Assembly: GCA_022747635.1 (NCBI GenBank)
Contig: JAKTNV010000063.1
Coordinates: 806,001-870,000, forward strand
Source of the DNA: Hetaerina americana
Lineage: Eukaryota; Arthropoda; Insecta; Odonata; Calopterygidae
Length of the DNA: 64,000 nucleotides
Direction of reading: 5' to 3'
The notes under the pieces were generated by a model that saw nothing but the letters and a program-made list of their open reading frames with translations, searched no databases and was not told the origin of the DNA. Position 1 is the stretch's first letter. Every line of letters starts with the position of its first letter. A program made the position numbers and the translations under genes. Shown piece after piece: positions 58,216-64,000 of this stretch.

Positions 58216-58262
58216 GCAGTACGAGTACATCGAAACTAGCCGATAATAAAACTTTATTAAGT
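58216..58262. repeat. TTTCGA-core element fragment
   Basis: GTACATCGAAACTAGCCGAT and ATAAAACTTTATTAAGT resemble the right arm of the fold-back at 60.47-60.54 kb (CGTCGAAACTAGTCGTACCT, GTAATAAAGT). Confidence 0.45.
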
Positions 58263-58816
58263 AGAAAATTGCAGTAGTTTTCGTCTTTGTTATAAAGGAA
58301 CAGTTGAACCACAGGACATCAGAATCTGTAATTTATGTGCAGAGGAAAAATGGACGTTTTATTTGACATGGAAAATTTAATTGACTAACGCGGGAAAGAC
58401 ACATGACTTTTGAGTATCAAATAAAAAGATGACAAATGATAATGAATATCGGCCTTCACCGGAAAATGGCAGACGTGGGGTGAAGATGTGCTTCGGACGT
58501 TGGTTGGGGATGAAGAGGGGCAAGGAAATTGATCAGCTAAAAACTCACAGGAATCGGGAGAGAGAGCGAGTGCATATATACTACGCCTCTTCATTATTAT
58601 CTGTGTGTCTTTATTATTGAGTGCTCATGAGAGAACAACTTCAATACTAGAGCCTGAATATTTTTCATCCCACACTCCCGTATCACTAGAAAACCCCAAT
58701 CAGTTCCCATAGATTCCCTGTCCCGCAGCGATATTTGCTTGAGAGGAGGGGGAAAGGCCGGATTGGTGTGCCCAAAGCAGAACTTTTACACGAACAAATC
58801 CCTCTCACTTATGTGT

Positions 58817-58939
58817 CTGTATGTATGCATGTATATATATATATATACATATATATATATGTGTACGTATATATATGTATATACCTGTATATAAATATAT
58901 ATATATATATATCGTATGAATATATATATATATATCGTA

Positions 58940-58999
<60 letters not shown>

Positions 59000-59035
59000 C
59001 ATATATATACACACCTATAAATACATATATGCACA
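58817..59035. repeat. Compound AT microsatellite
   Basis: TA runs are interrupted by TACATATA and by two copies of ATCGTATGAATATATATATA (around 58912-58946). The Ile/Tyr frames through it are artefacts. Confidence 0.95.
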
Positions 59036-59121
59036 CACCGTACGAGGAAAGGATACCGGCCGAAGGAGAAAGCGGGTTGGGGAATGGCGACAGAGCAAGA
59101 GATGGGGGCGGAGAGGGCCGA

Positions 59122-59144
59122 GGGGGTGGGGGTGGGAAAGGGGG
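59122..59144 (+). other. Strong G-quadruplex motif
   Basis: GGGGGTGGGGGTGGGAAAGG and further G residues give four G3+ runs with loops of 1, 1 and 3 bases. Confidence 0.8.
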
Positions 59145-59375
59145 TGAGAGGCAAGTGGGATTCATCTCTCGAAACTTTTGTTTGCCTCCTCCTGAGCGAC
59201 CCTTGTGGATATCCAGCCGCGCGTGTCTGTAAACATGCAGCGCTCGCTTTTGGAGGGAACACTTTGAGGACATGTGAATACGGCTTCGCATTATTGGGGC
59301 TGCGGCAGCGGCGAGGGGTTGATTCGCACGGTAGGCCGTCCCGCTTCTGTCCCGCTATCTCAGTCCGTTGCTGGG

Positions 59376-59383
59376 TATATAAG
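59376..59383 (+). promoter_or_regulatory. TATA-box-like sequence
   Basis: TATATAAG followed by GCCCG lies in GC-rich DNA. A start would be expected near 59405-59410 (GACGACAATTG). Confidence 0.4.
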
Positions 59384-59484
59384 GCCCGATGGGTGGGAGA
59401 GACGACAATTGAGATATTACCTCGAATCCAAGAACGGCGGCATGACACACCCCGGACGACACGTGGAATGAAGACATGTTAAAG

Positions 59485-60370
59485 GCTAAAAATCAAGCAG
59501 ACGCTACGGCAGATTCAAACCAGAGGAAAAGTGTGATGAGGAGAGGGATAAATCTGTGGTGAAACATTTGGAAGGAGAATACGAGCTAGAAAACGGAACG
59601 GAGCGGGCTTGATCCGTCCGTTTTCCGCAAGGAATAGCGATTGGTCAGTGAAAGCATAGCGCACCATTCATTATGTTTTCCCTCCTCATGGGCTCGATAT
59701 AAAAAATTGGTACATTTTCGGATACGCATTGATGGTGCTAAAAACACCTCGACTGGAAGCGCGAGGACGCCTGCGGACGCGTATTGCTATTTCCTACTTC
59801 AGGGTATCAGAGGAGATTGGAAGAGACATTGATTGGCAATTAACGCAGAGCAATTCAAGTTGGAGGAATCGAGAAAACATAGTATCATCAATTGATTTTG
59901 ATCTAATTCATTTATTGTTGTATCCAATTATGGCCGAACGTAAAATACGGCAAAGGTCTATTATCAAATAGAATTAACTTCATTAGTAAAAAAAATTCTC
60001 AAATTTCCCATCCATTCGACGATATATTTTAAATTTGCGCACAAGCAAAGGAGATTAAAGGGAGGGGATACGTACGATTTGCAGACATTTCTTTTCCTTT
60101 GGGCAATAAAGTAAAGTATATAGCAATGATGACTGAAAGATTGTTAAAAAAAATGTTACACTAATCGCTAAATAAAATCAAGTATATCATTGAAAACAAT
60201 CGATTTTCAATTTAATAGGGTAATATTTTCATTGAGGAAGTTGAACATTTTAAGAAATTTAATACTATCAAAATGGTCAAAATATTGGTTGAAATGCTTT
60301 ATTGGATATCTTCAACTGTCGTTTGAAAGGAAAACATTTTTTGTTTCAAAGTATTTAACAACCAAATATG
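59485..60370. other. Stretch without a recognisable gene
   Basis: Frames at 59641-59971 and 60190-60381 are short and unrecognised. Confidence 0.4.
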
Positions 60371-60371
60371 C

Positions 60372-60536
60372 TAATAAATGAAAAAGAAACACTTTGTTCC
60401 AATCCACCACTTTATTACAGGTACGACTAGTTTCGACGCCGTGATGATGTCATCATGATGACGCCGTAGCGTCGAAACTAGTCGTACCTGTAATAAAGTG
60501 GTGGATTGGAACAAAGTGTTTCTTTTTCATTTATTA
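60372..60536. mobile_element. Fold-back (hairpin) element with 68-bp perfect arms
   Basis: Arm 60372-60439 (TAATAAATGAAAAAGAAACA... to TTTCGACG) is repeated as its exact reverse complement at about 60469-60536. The roughly 29-base centre holds GTGATGATGTCATCATGATG, including the 14-base palindrome GTCATCATGATGAC. There is no coding capacity. It could be a MITE or a pair of head-to-head insertions. The core TACGACTAGTTTCGACG recurs in diverged form elsewhere in the window. Confidence 0.9.
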
Positions 60537-60539
60537 AAA

Positions 60540-61980
60540 TGAACTTCCACAAAGTTGAGGCTGAAACTATTGAACTAACCAAATATGCTTTTTGATCAAA
60601 AGACAGTGGATTTGATCTCCTTTAGGTAGGGAGAAGCATTCTCCCTAGTTAAGGGGGATCAAATATTTCACTTAACAATGATGGCGACGAGAGTGCTCAC
60701 ATAATATCATTCACATTTATAAATCAAAAGTAAATTAAACACAATTTAATTGCATACTCTTGAAGGACATTCAGATTTTATAAGAAAAACCTGTGCAGCC
60801 ATTCCACACCGGATTTGTAAACCTCAATAAAGCCAAAAATCACCTAATTTCATACAAACGGTTGCAAAGATTTTATTGAAAATAGATTTGGATACAGATT
60901 CCATAACTTTCGCTCAGTTGAAGAGATATTTCCCTGGTTGTCCTAAGTAAAATAGTCATAACTCAATTAGAAGCCAAGAATGTACGAACCATATTTCACC
61001 CTAATAAAATTAACTTTCCGTAAATAAAAAAATGATAAAAAGTTTCTTAGATATTTTAATAAATTCTGAATCACCAAGAAAATGGCATACATTTTTATTG
61101 ATGCAATATGTTCTTATAGTATAATTTAAACTAGGCTTTTATAGAAAACAGAAAGGAAATTTATGGCAGATTTGAGACAATACGTTGAGGTACCTGGGCG
61201 TTGAAAATCTACCAAATATTTTCCAGAGAAAATGTGACTTATGCTAAAGAGCCGTGTGAAACTATTTAATAGGAAAAATAGCCAAGGAAATTGGCATCAG
61301 ATAGAGGAACATTCTTCATTGAGAAAAATACAAAAAGAAAATGGTGATAAAGCATTTGAAATGATTCTTTCACGTTATGTAAATATGCGCTCAAGGACAC
61401 TCGCATAAAATAACACTCACATAAAAGACACTGTGGATAATGTAGGCAAAAGAGATTTAGTACTCATGGTTGAATGCATGCAGACTTTTTAGAAATACTT
61501 TCCACATTGGTACAATGAAGATTAAATAAGGTGGTAAAGAATTAAAAAGAGACTTAAAGGATTTACACGTAGAGGTGTTGAGAAAAGAAACTGACGATAA
61601 CTCTAGTTACAATGGAGAAAAGACACCTAAGAAAAAAATGAAGATTTTTTCTGTAATAACCGTGAGAAACCGTAAAATCTGAAAAATGTGGTGGAATCCG
61701 AGAAAATAGAAACCATAAAAATTCAAAGAACCCTCTAACAAGAACAATGGACTTGAGTAATTTCAAGCGTAAAGAGCCTATTTAATTTGGAAACACGATA
61801 GACACATTCAAAGATAATAAATAGAAAAAAACTTATTTAAGAGAATTATTCCATGCATTGATGTCAAGAACAGAGAAAAATCCTTTCCAAGCACAACATT
61901 CCTTTAATGCCAACATTCTTGAGAGAGTTTGATATTAAATGGTTGTTGTATACTGCATGGTTAAAATTATATTCGACCCC
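60540..61980. other. AT-rich stretch without a recognisable gene
   Basis: Nothing supported beyond short frames. Confidence 0.45.
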
Positions 61981-61983
61981 GAT

Positions 61984-62157
61984 GGGGCCGGGGTAACGTC
62001 CTCGTCTGCCATTCCAAGGGTCGCGGGTTCGATTCCCGCCTGGGTGAGGGCTTGGGTGTTTGTAAATTTGACCATTGTTATCGTTGTTATTAGCTCGATG
62101 TAAAGGCCAAAATGTGCTCTTTTCGGACTAATACTGAATAAATAAATAAATAAATAA
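61984..62157 (+). repeat. tRNA-derived SINE with AATA tail
   Basis: The head GGGGCCGGGGTAACGTCC... ends with GGGTCGCGGGTTCGATTCCC, which holds an exact RNA polymerase III B box (GGTTCGATTCC) in a T-arm context (GCGGG/CCCGC). It is followed by about 100 bases of body (TTTGACCATTG, AGCTCGATGTAAAGGCCAAA) and a pure (AATA)n tail at 62137-62156. It is not a true tRNA gene, because the acceptor and anticodon arms do not close well and a SINE tail follows. It is a different family from the 33 kb SINEs. Confidence 0.85.
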
Positions 62158-62359
62158 CTCGAATTCGATCAGACGAAGGTTCATTTTTTTTGCGGAACCG
62201 GGCACGGAAAACACCTGTATCGATACTGCCTTTACAATCCATTTATGCGACCGTCCATTGTTTCAAAAATTAAATATTTTCAGCAATTAGCGATGCCATG
62301 GATAATGAGAGTATCGCGTGTTTTCAATCAATCTCTTTCTATGTGGTTCGGTTTGGAAG

Positions 62360-62814
62360 TTAGTGTTTTAATTTCTCTAAGCTGTTGGATGGCCAAAAGG
62401 TACGAGACTGTCTGGTACGAGAGAGGTCTGTAATGACAGACGGTCTCCCCGAACGCTCATCGTCGTGTGTGTTCCCCCTCCCCATGTTGAAGTTGCGACA
62501 CCACCGCCGAACAGACGACTCGTCCATTACATTGTCTCCATACACCTCCTTTAATTGGCGATGAATATCACATGGGCGAACGTTTCTTGCATTGAGGAAT
62601 TTAATCACTGCCCTCACTTCACAACTGGCGGCGTTCTCAATTTTTTTAAACATTGTAAACAATCACAGAAACAACACAGGCAATGCTAGCGTCACGCAAC
62701 TTGGCTCAGAGAAGGCAGACAAGCCACTGAAGCTATCTGACCTCGTCCAGCGGCTACTCGCGTCGTCAGCACTTCATGCGGCACGAACGGGTACTACTTT
62801 CCGGATGACCCTCG
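62360..62814 (-). mobile_element. Mariner transposon 5' portion with TIR
   Basis: On the minus strand the 5' end reads CGAGGGTCATCCGGAAAGTA (62795-62814) preceded by TA (62815-62816), a typical mariner terminal repeat. About 150 bases of leader precede the transposase start. The 3' half and right end are not recognised. Confidence 0.8.
62445..62662 (-). pseudogene. Mariner transposase N-terminal DNA-binding domain
   Basis: MFKKIENAASCEVRAVIKFL, NARNVRPCDIHRQLKEVYGD, VRRWCRNFNMGR and DDERSGRPSV form the first HTH of mariner transposases and the GRPS linker, which bind the terminal repeats. After SVITDL the sequence no longer resembles transposase, so the second HTH and the whole catalytic domain are missing. 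Because the domain frame is uninterrupted, the decay is mainly by deletion. Confidence 0.85.
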
Positions 62815-62934
62815 TATTTGCAAAAATGCATAAGGAAAGGATAAGGGATGGGAGGTGCACTCCCTGTCATTGAGAAGCAATCGCTCCGTGGTTATCAAGA
62901 AATATCTGTCGTCTGAAATAACCATAGCGTTTGT

Positions 62935-63045
62935 TGTTTCAAACCTGATGATAATGCGCAGCATCGAAACCAAGGTCATGTGAAGCAAGATAAATCTTTA
63001 TGTGGAAGTGCAAAGTTCATTTCTCTACCCTCATCAGAGTGTTTG
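62935..63045. mobile_element. Half copy of the TTTCGA-core fold-back element
   Basis: TGATGATAATGCGCAGCATC, GAAACCAAGGTCATG, AAATCTTTATGTGGAAGTGC and CTACCCTCATCAGA match, in order, the right half of the element at 63263-63431. Confidence 0.7.
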
Positions 63046-63262
63046 CGTTAAGCTGTGGGTGACCACACGTAACACCGGGTAACGCCAAATATGTAGCCAC
63101 TAGCCACCTGTCTGAACCAACAGGAATTGCAATTCTCATTACTTGAAGAATAAACAAGGGAAATATATTGACTGTTAGCTGAATATGGCAACACAAATAT
63201 TAAGACGAAAACAAATAGAATGGATGGACATAACAGGTTCAGGTTTAAATTTGTGGAATTCC

Positions 63263-63431
63263 TTCATAATGAGGCTAAAAAGAAACTTTACACTTCCACA
63301 ATTAAGATTTATCATTGTTTCAGGACCGTGGATCCGACGACGATGATGCGCAGTATCGAAACCATGCTCATTCAAACCGAAATATTAAATCTTTATTGTG
63401 GAACTGTAAAGTTTCTTTTTTACCCTCATAA
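63263..63431. mobile_element. Fold-back/MITE-like element with about 48-bp inverted arms
   Basis: The left arm (63263-63311: AAAAAGAAACTTTACACTTC, CACAATTAAGATTTA) pairs with the right arm (63380-63431) with few mismatches. The centre holds GACGACGATGATGCGCAGTA and TCGAAACCATG. It is non-coding. The TTTCGA core flanked by ATC repeats is shared with 60.42, 62.95, 58.22 and 32.33 kb. Confidence 0.8.
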
Positions 63432-63639
63432 AGAATGGATGAAGCACATAAGAATGTGGTAATACTATGATAAAATGAAGATAATCATTAGACCAGTAAA
63501 ATAATAAAATAAAGAATGTTGTCAACTTATATTCGTTCACGTTATAAAAATACTATGAAAAGCATTTAAATAATTGAAATATTATCTCAATCGAGTTCTT
63601 GAGACCATGGCTTTAAAAAGGGTAGTCCGCAAAAAGCAA

Positions 63640-63976
63640 CTTGTACAGGAGAGGTAGAGTGGTAGCCGTATCTCTCCTAAATTCAGTTTATCAGCTGTCA
63701 TTCGGACAATTTTTCGACGATAGATAAGGAAAAGGGACCCCACACGATCAATGTTGTAGTCAACAAAGGTGGTTGAAGGTCGCCCCGGCCTTGCATCATC
63801 CCTGGGTCTTTTCGGCCATCTGTAAAACGCTTAATCCACTAGAAAATGGATGTTTTCTTCAGAGCATTATCACCGTAAACAGCTATCAACATTTCTGTAA
63901 TTTCTTGATAACTTTTAACGCACTTCACCAAAAACTTGATGTTGATTCGTTGCTCCGTGATCTCGTCAATTTCCAT
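63640..63976 (-). pseudogene. Mariner transposase N-terminal remnant at window edge
   Basis: The minus strand from ATG at 63974-63976 reads MEIDEITEQRINIKFLVKCV, KSYQEITEMLIAVYGDNALK, KTSIF, a stop, WIKRFTDGRKDPG and, after a shift, RPGRPSTTFVDYNIDRV, then KIVRMTADKLNLGEI. These are the first HTH, the GRPS linker and the second HTH of mariner. The stop and shifts make it dead. The 5' end and any terminal repeat lie beyond 64000. It is a different lineage from the 62.6 kb copy. Confidence 0.75.
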
Positions 63977-64000
63977 TTTCGAAAAACAGTAAAAATAAGG

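Larger units (their letters stand above)
59036..59480. promoter_or_regulatory. GC-rich island, candidate promoter region
   Basis: A purine-rich GC block starts right after the AT microsatellite. It holds a G-quadruplex motif and a TATA box near its downstream end. The frames in it change strand and phase and are not called. A promoter firing rightward from about 59405 is an inference. Confidence 0.4.

Noticed and set aside
58786..59448. 220-codon frame rich in Ile/Tyr
   Set aside because: A large part of it is translation of the AT microsatellite and the rest is the GC island. It is not protein-like.
61984..62060. Possible genuine tRNA gene
   Set aside because: The T arm is good, but the other arms do not close and a SINE body with an AATA tail follows.

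Overview
The window looks like nuclear DNA of an arthropod, most probably an insect. It is AT-rich (roughly 60-65% A+T by eye), has no operon-like gene packing, and carries a repeat set typical of insects: decayed mariner transposons, a LINE with an APE-type endonuclease, a second non-LTR retrotransposon, tRNA-derived SINEs and many AT microsatellites. The species cannot be fixed from sequence alone. I found no convincing host protein-coding gene, rRNA gene or true tRNA gene. Long stretches (for example 5.2-8.8, 20.0-22.3, 29.4-32.3 and 44.5-49.7 kb) hold nothing I can name. The window is probably intergenic or lies inside a very large intron.

The recognisable content is transposable elements at different stages of decay. 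Family 1 is an APE/RT LINE with pieces at 3.8-4.4, 10.5, 15.1-15.7, 27.9-29.4, 33.9-34.3, 49.8-54.8 and 57.2-58.1 kb. Several pieces are joined in the wrong order or orientation. Family 2 is a second non-LTR retrotransposon with a long intact RT frame at 50.3-52.3 kb, inserted inside a Family 1 copy. A 3'-end stub of it lies at 27.1 kb. Another LINE tail lies at 37.6-38.15 kb. Mariner relics lie at 12.3-12.7, 17.6-18.55, 23.05-23.99, 32.4-32.9, 40.1-40.95, 56.46-57.01, 62.4-62.8 and 63.6-64.0 kb. Several keep TA duplications, terminal inverted repeats and parts of the D34D catalytic core.

Smaller structures are three or four copies of a minus-strand tRNA-related SINE (18.6, 33.0, 33.35 and 33.75 kb, with an inverted fragment pair at 41.1 kb) and a different plus-strand tRNA-derived SINE at 62.0 kb. 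A group of fold-back elements shares a TTTCGA core (32.3, 58.2, 60.4, 62.95 and 63.3 kb). Several very clean hairpins or palindromes match no family I know (1.8, 2.1, 13.15 and 15.1 kb).

Against the AT-rich background stand seven short GC-rich, purine/pyrimidine-biased islands (4.6-5.2, 8.8-9.55, 14.4-14.7, 24.06-24.65, 26.2-26.6, 36.5-37.25 and 59.04-59.48 kb). Two contain good TATA boxes and two contain strong G-quadruplex motifs, so they are the best candidates for promoters or other regulatory DNA. The long open frames inside them are low-complexity and are not annotated as genes.
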